64,000 nt of DNA, from NCBI RefSeq assembly GCF_001543205.1, contig NZ_CP014162.1, forward strand, positions 744,001 through 808,000. Reading direction: 5' to 3'. This DNA is from Aerococcus urinaeequi. GTDB lineage: Bacteria; Bacillota; Bacilli; Lactobacillales; Aerococcaceae. The position numbers and the translations under genes were made by a program. The notes below the pieces were generated by a model, which did not search any database, was not told the origin of the DNA, and saw only the letters and a list, made by a program, of their open reading frames with translations. Positions 45,757 through 55,941 of the stretch are shown piece after piece; the first letter of the stretch is position 1; the number at the start of each line of letters is the position of its first letter.

Positions 45757-47046
45757 TTATCTTAACCACTCATTATTTCTTGCAACATCCGAAAAGGCAC
45801 CTGGTTCGGTTGTTTCACCTTTGGCCCAGATTTGTTCAGCCATTTTACGTGCTGATTGTGGTAGACCAAATAGTTTGATGAAGCCTTCTGCATCGTTTTG
45901 GTTGTAGATGTCATCTTCACCAAAGGTTGCTAATTCATCTGAATATAATGAGTAAGGACTTGTCATACCAGCGTCGATAATGTTCCCTTTATATAGAACC
46001 ATTGTCACTGAACCGGTCACAGTTTTTTGTGTTTCATCTACAAAGACTTGTAACGCTTTACGTAATGGACTGAACCATAAACCGTTGTAAACTAGGTCTG
46101 CGTACTTCAAAGCCACGCTTTGTTTGTAGTGTTGTGTGTCACGGTCTAAAGCGATTTGCTCTAATTTTTCATGAGCGTGGTAAAGAATAGTGCCACCTGG
46201 TGTTTCATATACCCCACGTGATTTCATCCCTACTAGACGGTTTTCAACGACATCTAAGATTCCGATACCATTGGCGCCACCAATTTCATTTAATTTTTCT
46301 AGTAGAGCGATTGGCGCTAATTTTTCACCGTTTACAGCAATCGGTATGCCTGATTCAAAGGTCACCGTAACTTCAACTTCTTGGTCAGGTGCTGATTGTG
46401 GTGATACCCCTAATTCCAAGATTTCTTCGTAGTTTGGTTTGTTGGTTGGGTCTTCTAAGTCTAACCCTTCATGTGACAAGTGGAATAAGTTTTCGTCTTT
46501 AGAGTAGTTGGTTTCCCGTGTAATTGGTAGTGGCACGTTATGCGCTTCAGCATAGTCAAAGGCTTGTTCACGAGAAACAATATCCCATTCACGCCAAGGC
46601 GCAATAATTGTCATTGTTGGGTCGAACTCACGAATACCTAATTCGAAACGCACTTGGTCATTTCCTTTCCCAGTACAACCGTGAACAATAGCGTCACAGC
46701 CTTCTAAATGTGCAATTTCAACCATACGTTTAGCGATTAATGGACGCGCGTAGGCCGTCCCTAATAAATAAGTCGACTCGTATTTAGCGCCTGCTTGGAT
46801 CGCTGGGAAAATGTAATCCGTAATGAATTCCTCACGCAAGTCTTCAACATATAATTTTGTCGCCCCGCAGGCTACCGCTTTTTCTTTTAAGAATTCAAAG
46901 TCCTCTTCTTGTCCAACGTTCCCTGTCATCCCAATAACTTCACAGTCATTATAGTTTTCTTTTAACCAAGGAATGATCACTGAAGTATCTAAACCACCTG
47001 AGTATGCTAATAAAACCTTTTTAATTTCTTTATTTGTTTTTGCCAT
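45757..47046 (-). CDS. argG: argininosuccinate synthase
   Basis: Condenses citrulline and aspartate with ATP to argininosuccinate, the penultimate step to arginine. Seen: the N-type ATP-PP loop AYSGGLDTS (residues 14-22), [22 protein letters not shown], and [12 protein letters not shown]. At 429 aa it is slightly longer than the 400-aa Bacillus form, with an extended C-terminus. The RBS AGGAGG precedes ATG. It is 28 bp behind the second transporter gene and shares its T-box leader, so it should be induced when tRNA-Arg is uncharged. argH is upstream in the same direction but behind its own transcription boundary. Confidence 0.95.
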   Translation of the reverse strand: MAKTNKEIKKVLLAYSGGLDTSVIIPWLKENYNDCEVIGMTGNVGQEEDFEFLKEKAVACGATKLYVEDLREEFITDYIFPAIQAGAKYESTYLLGTAYARPLIAKRMVEIAHLEGCDAIVHGCTGKGNDQVRFELGIREFDPTMTIIAPWREWDIVSREQAFDYAEAHNVPLPITRETNYSKDENLFHLSHEGLDLEDPTNKPNYEEILELGVSPQSAPDQEVEVTVTFESGIPIAVNGEKLAPIALLEKLNEIGGANGIGILDVVENRLVGMKSRGVYETPGGTILYHAHEKLEQIALDRDTQHYKQSVALKYADLVYNGLWFSPLRKALQVFVDETQKTVTGSVTMVLYKGNIIDAGMTSPYSLYSDELATFGEDDIYNQNDAEGFIKLFGLPQSARKMAEQIWAKGETTEPGAFSDVARNNEWLR

Positions 47047-47074
47047 GAATAATTCCTCCTAATTTTTAAAAATT

Positions 47075-48619
47075 TTATGCGTATTTTTGATTCATTTTTC
47101 TTTCATATACATTCAAGACTTGTGATAAAGCATAAGTCATGATGAAGTAAATGATCATAGAGATAAATAATGGTACAACTGCTTGGTAGGTAATACTTGT
47201 TACCGCCCGTGTTTGGAAGGTTAATTCTGCTACCCCAATCGTGGATACAATAGATGATTCCTTAATCAAGGTAATGAATTCATTCCCCAGTGATGGCCAG
47301 ATAGATCTTAAAGATTGCGGGAAAATAACTTTCCGCATCGTTTGCCAGTAACCAAGTCCAAGCGAACGTGCGGCTTCAGCTTGCCCCTTATCTACGGATT
47401 GAATACCACCACGGATAATCTCCGCAATGTAAGCACCTGAGTTCATAGACACAGACACTAAACCTGCAGTCATTGTCGACCAGCCAAATATTGACCCTAC
47501 ACCAAGGAACATGAACAAGACTTGGATCATTAATGGTGTACCACGCACAAACTCGATATAGGCTGCCGCCAAGAATTTTAAGATTGGGTTATCCGTCAAG
47601 CGCATAAGGGCTAAGAATATCCCTAAAATCATCCCGAAGAAAATGGATACAGCTGCGATAATTAAAGTTGTTTTAATCCCATTCCAGAAGTAAGGCCAGT
47701 AGATTGTCCAACCTGTCCCCGCATTTTCACCAGCAATAATATCAAATGAAGCTTCTGTCCAAGTTTCAATTAATCCTTGTTCATTCACATCCTCTAAAAT
47801 ACCGTTGATCGCACTCTGGAAGGATGGTTGGTTTTCTGGAATCCCGATTGATTTTCCTTGATCTTCAACTAAGCCATCTAGTTTTGAATCAATAACAACT
47901 AAACCTTCATTCTCTGCTGCATTGGCACCGGCAACCGCGTCATCTAACAATACACCGTCAGCCTGACCTGAAATTAAAGCTGCAATAGCATCTGCAGATT
48001 TACGCATGATCAATAAATCGGGGTTTTCAAAGTGGTCTCTTACATAACCTTCTTGTAATGTTGCTTCTGAAACTGAAATGGTATGCTCCCCATTTTCAAA
48101 TGAGGTATAATCTACAATTTCATCTTCTTCGCCTTCACGAATAACGATTGATTGACCAGATAATTCATAGGCATTTGAGAAGTCAATGGATTGGTCACGC
48201 TCTTCAGTTGCCCCCATACCAGCAATAATCATATCGATACCGCCTGTTTCCAGTGAAGCGATTAGGGAACCAAACTCCATATCCACGACTTCAAGTTCAA
48301 CACCTAATTGGTCTGCAATATGTTGGCCTAAGAAAACGTCAATCCCTACTACAACATTTTTCCCGTCTTGTAAAACTGTAAACTCGTATGGTGAATATCC
48401 AGACGCCGTCCCCATTCTAAGAACGCCACGTTCTTGAATCTCTGTTAATAAGGTATCTTCACCTTCAACCTCAGCTGCTGTCTCCGGGCCTGTCCAGGAA
48501 GATGCCGAAACACTTTTGGCTGGTACAACTAGACTGACCAAGATGGCCAAGATAACCATCAAATTAAAACCCTTCAACTGCCATCCCATTTGATTTTTCT
48601 TCTTCACCTGACTAAACAT
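47075..48619 (-). CDS. amino-acid ABC transporter, fused substrate-binding and permease protein (probable arginine)
   Basis: A 514-aa paralog of the fusion at 42641-44164, with the same plan: signal peptide (about residues 1-42), solute-binding domain (RGVLRMGTASGYSPYEF, LEVVDMEFGSLIASL) and permease domain with EAARSLGLGYWQTMRKVIFPQSLRSIWPSLGNEF. The permease halves are nearly identical while the binding halves differ more, suggesting duplication followed by change of affinity or specificity. The start was set at ATG 48619, 9 nt after AGGAGG; another ATG three codons upstream touches the RBS. It is co-transcribed with argG. No ATPase gene is adjacent. Confidence 0.87.
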   Translation of the reverse strand: MFSQVKKKNQMGWQLKGFNLMVILAILVSLVVPAKSVSASSWTGPETAAEVEGEDTLLTEIQERGVLRMGTASGYSPYEFTVLQDGKNVVVGIDVFLGQHIADQLGVELEVVDMEFGSLIASLETGGIDMIIAGMGATEERDQSIDFSNAYELSGQSIVIREGEEDEIVDYTSFENGEHTISVSEATLQEGYVRDHFENPDLLIMRKSADAIAALISGQADGVLLDDAVAGANAAENEGLVVIDSKLDGLVEDQGKSIGIPENQPSFQSAINGILEDVNEQGLIETWTEASFDIIAGENAGTGWTIYWPYFWNGIKTTLIIAAVSIFFGMILGIFLALMRLTDNPILKFLAAAYIEFVRGTPLMIQVLFMFLGVGSIFGWSTMTAGLVSVSMNSGAYIAEIIRGGIQSVDKGQAEAARSLGLGYWQTMRKVIFPQSLRSIWPSLGNEFITLIKESSIVSTIGVAELTFQTRAVTSITYQAVVPLFISMIIYFIMTYALSQVLNVYERKMNQKYA

Positions 48620-48655
48620 TTTCTTCATCCTCCTAGATTTTTCCTATAAAAAAAG

Positions 48656-48799
48656 CCCACCTCTCCTAAAAAGAAGAGGCGGACGAACATCCACGGTACC
48701 ACTCTACTGTCGCGATTTTTGTCGGTGAGTTTCCCCTTGTCAAAACTAGACTTTCATCCAATCTTTAAAAACAAGCTTCCATTTGTCGGCCCGGAAAAT
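48656..48799 (-). promoter_or_regulatory. partial T-box unit lacking Stem I (second of tandem)
   Basis: It keeps a perfect T-box AGAGTGGTACCGTGG (48691-48705) and a terminator CCGCCTCT...AGAGGTGGG with a T7 run (48656-48682). Only about 100 nt separate it from the upstream terminator, and this stretch shows no GAGTA element, no specifier loop and no Stem I. It lies immediately before the RBS of the transporter. Confidence 0.75.
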
Positions 48800-48807
48800 A
48801 AAAAAAT

Positions 48808-49119
48808 CCGCCCCTTCAAATGAAGAGGCGGTTAATATCCACGGTACCACTCTACTGTTGACAAAAATACATCAACGCTTGATGACTTAACGCGCCTAAC
48901 GAATTGAGCTACTTTTATTATCTAATTAGCTTACTTCACTCAATTATCTCAGCAATGCGGTTCACAATTCTCCTGACATAGACCTTCCACCAATCGTCTA
49001 CTCGCTTTAGACAGTACCCTTGTTACTCTTTGCCTCTATGATTTAATATTCAATTCTCATAAAAAAATGACATCTATCATTGTTTTTTAAGTTTTTATCA
49101 TTTTCTTTTAATCATTCTA
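48808..49119 (-). promoter_or_regulatory. T-box riboswitch (Arg, CGC specifier), full unit of tandem, with promoter
   Basis: Promoter TTGACT (49137-49142), 17-bp spacer, TAGAAT (49114-49119). The leader has AAAGAGTAACAA, Stem I and TGTGAACCGCATTGCTGAG, with the specifier read as CGC plus A exactly as in the leader at 44226. T-box AGAGTGGTACCGTGG lies at 48839-48853 and the terminator CCGCCTCTTCATTTGAAG plus GGGCGG with T6 at 48808-48831. It controls the transporter-argG operon jointly with the partial unit downstream. This and the partial unit fill the 559-bp gap 48620-49178. Confidence 0.88.
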
Positions 49120-49178
49120 ATCTGTAAACTCTAGAAAGTCAACCGGAAAAGTAAAATTCTTTTTACAAAATTTTTAAA

Positions 49179-50555
49179 CTAGGAAATATTGGCTCGAACC
49201 CTTGCGATTGCTGCAGTCACAGCTTCCGGCGCTGGCCCCCCAGCAACATTCCGGCGGTAAACACAATTCTTCAAATCGATGGCGTCGTAAATATCGGCAT
49301 CAAATAAATCAGAGAATTCTTGGTATTCAGCTAAGGTCAATTCTTCCAAGCTCTTGTGGTTTTCCGTGCAGTAACCCACTAAATCTCCGGATACTTGGTA
49401 GGCGTCTCTAAAGGCCATTCCCTTATTCGTTAAGTAGTCCGCACAATCCGTAGCATTTAAAAATCCAGTACCACATGCTGCGTACATCACATCTTTATTG
49501 ACAATTGTTGCTTCTAGCATACCTGGTAACAGCGTTAACATTGCTTTTACATGGTCAATCCCGTCGAAAAGCTGTTCCTTAATTTCTTGCAAGTCTTTAT
49601 TGTAAGCAAGCGGCAGGCCTTTCATAATGGTCAAAACACTCATCAGATTTCCGTAAACCCGGCCCGTTTTCCCACGCATTAATTCATGGATATCCGCATT
49701 CTTCTTCTGTGGCATGATCGATGAACCAGTTGAGAAGGAATCTTTCAGGCTGATGAAACGGAATTCTTGGCTAGACCACATAATCGTTTCTTCTGCATAA
49801 CGAGACATATGCATGGACATCATAGCCAAGTCAGATAAGAATTCAATTGCATAATCGTTGTTGGATACTGCATCGATTGAGTTAACGTATGGCGCTGTGA
49901 AACCTTCTACCTGGTCAGTTGTATAGAAAGGGTCAATTGGGTAAGTGGACGTTGCTAAGGCCCCCGCTCCCAGTGGCATATCGTCCGCTACCCGGTTAGA
50001 AAGGTCTGCAAACCGCGATAAATCCCGGCTAAACATTTGTGCGTAAGCTAGTAAATAATGCGCATAAGTAATCGGTTGCGCCCGTTGTAAGTGAGTGTAG
50101 CCTGGCATAATCGTGTCCAAGTGCCCCTCTGCTTTTGTCAAAATAGCCTCAATCGCTAGTTGGGTTTTCTCGATAAAATCTTGCAATTCATCCAACACAT
50201 AAATCCGCATAGCCGTCGCTACCTGGTCATTACGAGACCGGCCAGTATGGACCTTCTTCCCAATTGTGCCAAGACGGTTAGTCAACTCAGCCTCGATGAA
50301 AGAATGAACATCTTCCGCTGTAAAATCAACGGCTAAAGTGCCTGCTGCATAATCTTGACGCATTTGCTCTAGCTCTTTCACTAAGCTATCTGATTCTTCT
50401 AAGCCAAGAATACCTTGGTGACCTAGCATTGCGGCATGGGCTTTCGACCCACGGAGGTCAGCGTCCAATAAGCGGTAATCTACTTGGATAGATTGATTGA
50501 ATTGATAAGCGTCTTGTGACATTTCCTCATGAAATTTATTAGACCAGATGGCCAT
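49179..50555 (-). CDS. argH: argininosuccinate lyase
   Basis: Cleaves argininosuccinate to arginine and fumarate. Seen: the fumarase/aspartase superfamily signature GSSIMPQKKNADIHEL, with the catalytic Ser in the flexible loop, HTGRSRNDQVATAMR, GYTHLQRAQPI, and GALATSTYPID. At 458 aa it is normal. The RBS AAAGGAG is 11-12 nt before ATG. It is encoded upstream of the T-box and transporter-argG operon, with a promoter between, so it is a separate unit. No T-box is visible in front of argH itself. argG and argH together allow citrulline-to-arginine conversion. Confidence 0.95.
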   Translation of the reverse strand: MAIWSNKFHEEMSQDAYQFNQSIQVDYRLLDADLRGSKAHAAMLGHQGILGLEESDSLVKELEQMRQDYAAGTLAVDFTAEDVHSFIEAELTNRLGTIGKKVHTGRSRNDQVATAMRIYVLDELQDFIEKTQLAIEAILTKAEGHLDTIMPGYTHLQRAQPITYAHYLLAYAQMFSRDLSRFADLSNRVADDMPLGAGALATSTYPIDPFYTTDQVEGFTAPYVNSIDAVSNNDYAIEFLSDLAMMSMHMSRYAEETIMWSSQEFRFISLKDSFSTGSSIMPQKKNADIHELMRGKTGRVYGNLMSVLTIMKGLPLAYNKDLQEIKEQLFDGIDHVKAMLTLLPGMLEATIVNKDVMYAACGTGFLNATDCADYLTNKGMAFRDAYQVSGDLVGYCTENHKSLEELTLAEYQEFSDLFDADIYDAIDLKNCVYRRNVAGGPAPEAVTAAIARVRANIS

Positions 50556-50693
50556 AGCAATACACTCCTTTGATATATCGACAAATTTTTGTCTTTTCTA
50601 GTATTCGTTAATGAGAATGTTAACAAATAATGAGAAAATAACAAGTGTTTTTTATTTTAAAAAATAAAAGTAGCCAAGCTAACAAAAATAAAA

Positions 50694-50720
50694 AGAGCTA
50701 GATAAATAGTAACTAGCTCT
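50694..50720 (-). terminator. terminator after the amidase gene
   Basis: AGAGCTAG pairs with CTAGCTCT and is followed on the minus strand by TTTTTATTTTTG, about 35 bp past the stop. Confidence 0.7.
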
Positions 50721-50752
50721 ACGTGAATAGCATTTAAATGGCTGATAGGTTT

Positions 50753-52255
50753 TTACAAATTGACAATAGCTGTATCTAATAATTGTTGGTCTTCAAATTG
50801 TTTGGCTAATTGTAATAGTAAATAATCATTTCCTTTTTGCGCAACAAATTGTACCCCCACCGGTAAATGATCTTTATTTTTATATACGGGTAAGGAAATA
50901 GCTGGTTGACCTAGCATATTTATCAAAGAGGTATATGGCATATGCGCAATACTTTTCTCAAAATGTTCCCAGATAATGCCTTGTTGGTCGGTCATTTCAT
51001 AATCATCAAAGTGTTGCTCCTTTTCGATTATTTCACTTAGTTTATCTGGGTCAAACTGGCCATGGATAGGTGCTGGACCGTTAGTTGTTGGCGTTAATAA
51101 CAGGTCAACCTCTTCTTCAAACATTGCTTCAGACTGAGCCGTCCACTTGTCCCATTCAGTTAGTAACTGGCTATAGCGATAAGAAGGTACTTTTAAGCCC
51201 GCCCGGTAAATGGCCCAGGTTAACGGTTCAACATCCGGAAAGGTTACTGGGTGACCGCTTGCTTGTTCAATGTCCTTCATCATAGCTGCTGTTTCAACAC
51301 TATTCATCACAAAGTAATTACGCATGGTTTCAGCTCTATCAAAAGGTTCTGTTACTTGGAAAACTTCATGTCCTAGCTTTCTTAGTGCTTGTATCGTCTG
51401 ATTTAAGGCTTCTTTGGCATCCGTATTTAATGGCCAATCTTGGTTTAATTGGTCCATGTAGCCAATCTTTAAAGGTCTATTTAAGGGTTTTAAGTTAGTT
51501 TCTTTAATTGTTGGCATAATGAATGGTGCTTCTAACTGCTCTACTTGAAGATTACGTAATAAAGTCCAGGTATCATCTACACTTTTTGTTAAAGCAAAAT
51601 TGGTAGACGCCCCTTGCCAACCGCGATATGATCCAGGTCCAACAGCTACTCGCCCTCTAGATGGTTTTAACCCGATTAAACCTGAAAAAGAAGCAGGTAT
51701 ACGAATAGAGCCACCACCATCTGATCCAAAGGCTAATGGCACAATACCCGCTTTTAAAGCAGCAGCCGCGCCACCACTAGAGCCACCCGGATTGCGGTTT
51801 AAATCAATTGGATTATTTACTTGACCGAAAGCTTTGGAATCACTGATTCCCTTAAAACCAAATTCCGGTACATTGGTCCGACCAATAATGACAAAACCAG
51901 CTTTAATGATATTTTCAACAAAATACTCGGTTACTTGCATAGTCGTATCTTTCGTTAAATTGGATCCACTTGCTATAAGATGCCCTGCTTGATATTGCCC
52001 CAAATCTTTCAGCAGAGTTGGGACACCAAAGAAATCAGGCAAGCGGTCCACTTCCGCCTCCGTTAATTGATCTAAATAAGCATCGTATTCTTTCGCTTGG
52101 GCTCGTGCAGTGCTTGCTTGCACATATACAACTGCATTCAATCTAGGATTCAACGCTTCAATATTCGCTAGGGTTTGGTTCACTAAATCCAACACTTTAA
52201 CCTTTCGCGTCTTCACTTGCTGTGCATAGTAACCGGCATCTTCTGTAAATAACAT
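50753..52255 (-). CDS. amidase signature family protein
   Basis: A hydrolase of the amidase signature family (GatA-like fold). Seen: the catalytic triad Lys83 (LLKDLG), cis-Ser160 in GGSSGGAAAALKAG, and nucleophile Ser183 in SDGGGSIRIPASFSGLIGLKPSRG. The start was moved to ATG 52255 (MLFTEDA), because AAGGGAG lies 8 nt upstream. At 500 aa it is the stand-alone type. gatC and gatB are not adjacent, so it is unlikely to be the Glu-tRNA amidotransferase subunit. The substrate is unknown. It is monocistronic. Confidence 0.88.
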   Translation of the reverse strand: MLFTEDAGYYAQQVKTRKVKVLDLVNQTLANIEALNPRLNAVVYVQASTARAQAKEYDAYLDQLTEAEVDRLPDFFGVPTLLKDLGQYQAGHLIASGSNLTKDTTMQVTEYFVENIIKAGFVIIGRTNVPEFGFKGISDSKAFGQVNNPIDLNRNPGGSSGGAAAALKAGIVPLAFGSDGGGSIRIPASFSGLIGLKPSRGRVAVGPGSYRGWQGASTNFALTKSVDDTWTLLRNLQVEQLEAPFIMPTIKETNLKPLNRPLKIGYMDQLNQDWPLNTDAKEALNQTIQALRKLGHEVFQVTEPFDRAETMRNYFVMNSVETAAMMKDIEQASGHPVTFPDVEPLTWAIYRAGLKVPSYRYSQLLTEWDKWTAQSEAMFEEEVDLLLTPTTNGPAPIHGQFDPDKLSEIIEKEQHFDDYEMTDQQGIIWEHFEKSIAHMPYTSLINMLGQPAISLPVYKNKDHLPVGVQFVAQKGNDYLLLQLAKQFEDQQLLDTAIVNL

Positions 52256-52505
52256 GGTAAATCTCCCTTCAATCAGCTTCAAATTCTCTTACTTTTTCTA
52301 CTAATAGTCCCATTATAGTGAAAACACTTTTATGATAGAAAGTGATTATCCTTATTTAAAAATTTATAAAAAAATAGGAGATGTGAACTTGATATCACAC
52401 CTCCTATAAAAGAATATCATCAAGGGATTGGCCAATAACTGACCTTTATCCCCTAGTGATTTTTTTGGTTGTCTTCTTTATAAAAGACCTACTTAACTTT
52501 TTTTA

Positions 52506-54128
<1,623 letters not shown>

Positions 54129-54188
54129 TTATTCATTCACCTCATAAAATTTCATATTGTTATTAATCTGTAAATATTGATAAATTGA

Positions 54189-54458
54189 CTAATCTACAAT
54201 TGCGATAATATCGCTTTCTTTAATAATTAATAATTCTTGACCTTCATATTCAAATGTTGAACCTGCATATTTTTCAAATAGAACGCGGTCGCCTTCTTTC
54301 AATTGTGATGTGAAATCTTCCGTATTCTCAGCAACTGCTTCAACAACACCTACTTGTTGTTTCTCTTTAGCAGCTGACGGTAATACGATACCTGAAACTG
54401 TTTGCTCTTTAGCCTCTTCAACTCTCACAACTGCGCGTCCGTTTAATGGTTTAATCAT
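54189..54458 (-). CDS. groES: co-chaperonin GroES
   Basis: The 10-kDa lid of the GroEL chamber. Seen: IKPLNGRAVVRVEEAKEQTVSGIVLPSAA including the mobile loop, VLFEKYAGSTFEYEGQELLIIKESDIIAIV. At 89 aa it is slightly shorter than the usual 94. The RBS GGAGGGA precedes ATG. First gene of groESL, behind a sigma-A promoter and CIRCE. Confidence 0.96.
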   Translation of the reverse strand: MIKPLNGRAVVRVEEAKEQTVSGIVLPSAAKEKQQVGVVEAVAENTEDFTSQLKEGDRVLFEKYAGSTFEYEGQELLIIKESDIIAIVD

Positions 54459-54526
54459 TTACATGTCCCTCCATTTATATAAAATATCTGTCAAACCCAA
54501 GCTAAATTACTTGGTTATTTTAGAGA

Positions 54527-54553
54527 TTAGCACTCTCTATGTTTGACTGCTAA
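54527..54553. promoter_or_regulatory. CIRCE element (HrcA operator) of groESL
   Basis: TTAGCACTC-N9-GACTGCTAA, one mismatch from the perfect CIRCE repeat TTAGCACTC-N9-GAGTGCTAA. It lies downstream of the -10 and about 70 bp before groES, which is the expected site for HrcA repression. hrcA is not in the window. Confidence 0.92.
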
Positions 54554-54567
54554 CCTCTACATTTCTT

Positions 54568-54596
54568 ATCTTAAAACAATCAAATATGAATTGCAA
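54568..54596 (-). promoter_or_regulatory. groESL promoter
   Basis: On the minus strand TTGCAA (54591-54596), a 17-bp spacer, and TAAGAT (54568-54573). The CIRCE starts about 15 bp downstream, covering the early transcribed region. The remainder of the gap 54597-54757 is AT-rich and shows nothing else. Confidence 0.65.
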
Positions 54597-54757
54597 GAGA
54601 AAGATTGACTTTTTTTGACCTATTTTTCCTTATAAGTCGAAAACCTTGATTTTATGCGGAATTTAAGTTATTTTTAGTAGTTGAAGAATGTGTTAAATTT
54701 TGATAAAAGTTAAAATATGTTATATATGTTATATAAGAGAGGAATGTCAGTTTTTTT

Positions 54758-54955
54758 ATGTTAAAAGGACCAGTAATATTTTTATTACTATTCAAATTAG
54801 TATTTATTTTTCTAGCCGTAACCTTCGCTATTGGCAGTGTGGAAGGCTCTGGATGGAACTGGACAGTATATTTAGCCCTAGCAGTTGCCGCATATGAAAT
54901 TGTTGACTTACTAAAGACGCTCAATGTGCTACGTCAATTTAAATCTAAACAATAA
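54758..54955 (+). CDS. small membrane protein, unknown
   Basis: A 65-aa protein with two hydrophobic stretches (about residues 4-25 and 35-50) separated by GSVEGSGWNWT, and a basic C-terminus. I do not recognise a family. Codon use and the clean two-helix profile favour a real gene over chance. The RBS is poor: GAGAGG lies 16 nt upstream of ATG. It stands between groES and rex and is convergent with rex. Existence is moderately supported; the function is unknown. Confidence 0.5.
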   Translation: MLKGPVIFLLLFKLVFIFLAVTFAIGSVEGSGWNWTVYLALAVAAYEIVDLLKTLNVLRQFKSKQ

Positions 54956-55059
54956 GTTTGAATTTGATAGATTTTGATAAAAATTGCAAATAATTTTATA
55001 TCATTTTAGACCCTATATGTGAAACTTAACAAACTTCCACAGCAATTATAGATATAAAA

Positions 55060-55090
55060 AATAGGCCGAGACTAACCATCTCGGCCTATT
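55060..55090. terminator. terminator after rex (bidirectional)
   Basis: A perfect 12-bp stem AATAGGCCGAGA/TCTCGGCCTATT with a 7-nt loop, followed on the minus strand by TTTTTTATA and preceded by A-rich sequence. It ends rex and probably also the small membrane-protein gene. Confidence 0.88.
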
Positions 55091-55119
55091 CGCTTGCTTA
55101 TATAAATGTAGCCATTATA

Positions 55120-55743
55120 TTATGAATTTGTTGAGATGAAGTAGATCAAGGTTTGTAGTTCATTCGTGAAGTCTACATCTTGCACCCGAATGCTATCCGG
55201 TACATCTAACCTCACTGGCGTAAAATTCAAAATACCTTTGATACCCGCTTGTTCTAACGATGGTATCATATCTTGAGCAACTGCCTCAGGTACTGAGAGA
55301 ATAACCACTTCAATATCCATTAATTTTAATTGTTCAGTTAAATCCTTCATATCATAAACAGGTACACCATTGTGGACCGTACCAATGATATCCTGATTGA
55401 TATCGAAGGCAGCACCAATTCGAATATTGTTTGATTTTTTGAAGTTGTAATTTAATAAAGCATTACCAAGATTACCAACACCAACTAGTGCTACTGTTGT
55501 TAAACGGTCTTGGCTTAATGTCTTACCAAAGAAATCTAATAAAGCATCAATATCATAGCCGTATCCACGTTTACCTAAAGCACCAAAGTATGAAAAGTCA
55601 CGTCTAATCGTTGCACTTTCAACTTTTACTGCTTCACTTAATTCTGTTGAAGAAACACGTGTTTTCCCCATATTTTTGAATACACGCAGGTAGCGATGGT
55701 ATAGTGGTAATCTTCTGGCTGTTGCTTTGGGTATTTTACGCAT
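55120..55743 (-). CDS. rex: redox-sensing transcriptional repressor Rex
   Basis: Senses the NADH/NAD ratio and represses fermentation and respiration genes when NADH is low. Seen: an N-terminal winged helix ([49 protein letters not shown]), then a Rossmann domain with [13 protein letters not shown]. The 207 aa is standard. The RBS AGAGGA precedes ATG. A Rex-like palindrome 54 bp upstream suggests autoregulation. Confidence 0.95.
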   Translation of the reverse strand: MRKIPKATARRLPLYHRYLRVFKNMGKTRVSSTELSEAVKVESATIRRDFSYFGALGKRGYGYDIDALLDFFGKTLSQDRLTTVALVGVGNLGNALLNYNFKKSNNIRIGAAFDINQDIIGTVHNGVPVYDMKDLTEQLKLMDIEVVILSVPEAVAQDMIPSLEQAGIKGILNFTPVRLDVPDSIRVQDVDFTNELQTLIYFISTNS

Positions 55744-55796
55744 GTTCAGTCCTCTTTCCTATTTTAGAAAATAATTTCTTAAACAGTATAACAAGT

Positions 55797-55813
55797 TTGT
55801 GAAATTAACACAA
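55797..55813. promoter_or_regulatory. Rex-like inverted repeat upstream of rex
   Basis: TTGTGAAATTAACACAA, with TTGTG/CACAA arms and a 7-bp spacer, lies in the 189-bp divergent gap between rex and the ABC-F gene. It closely matches the site at 31746-31762. Known Rex operators have one more base in the spacer. Confidence 0.45.
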
Positions 55814-55941
55814 GGGTTATTACTTTGTTAATTTTGAACTATGTTAAAAAATGCAATATTTACTAAAACGTTTCCAGTAAATGCCCAAATTTTTTTGTGG
55901 TAAAATGATAAAGACTATCAAATGAAAGGATCATGCCTACT

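Noticed and set aside
55866-55880. cre-like site AAAACGTTTCCA upstream of the ABC-F gene
   Set aside because: It lacks the leading TG of the CcpA consensus and lies before a gene not known to be catabolite controlled; one weak match is not enough.
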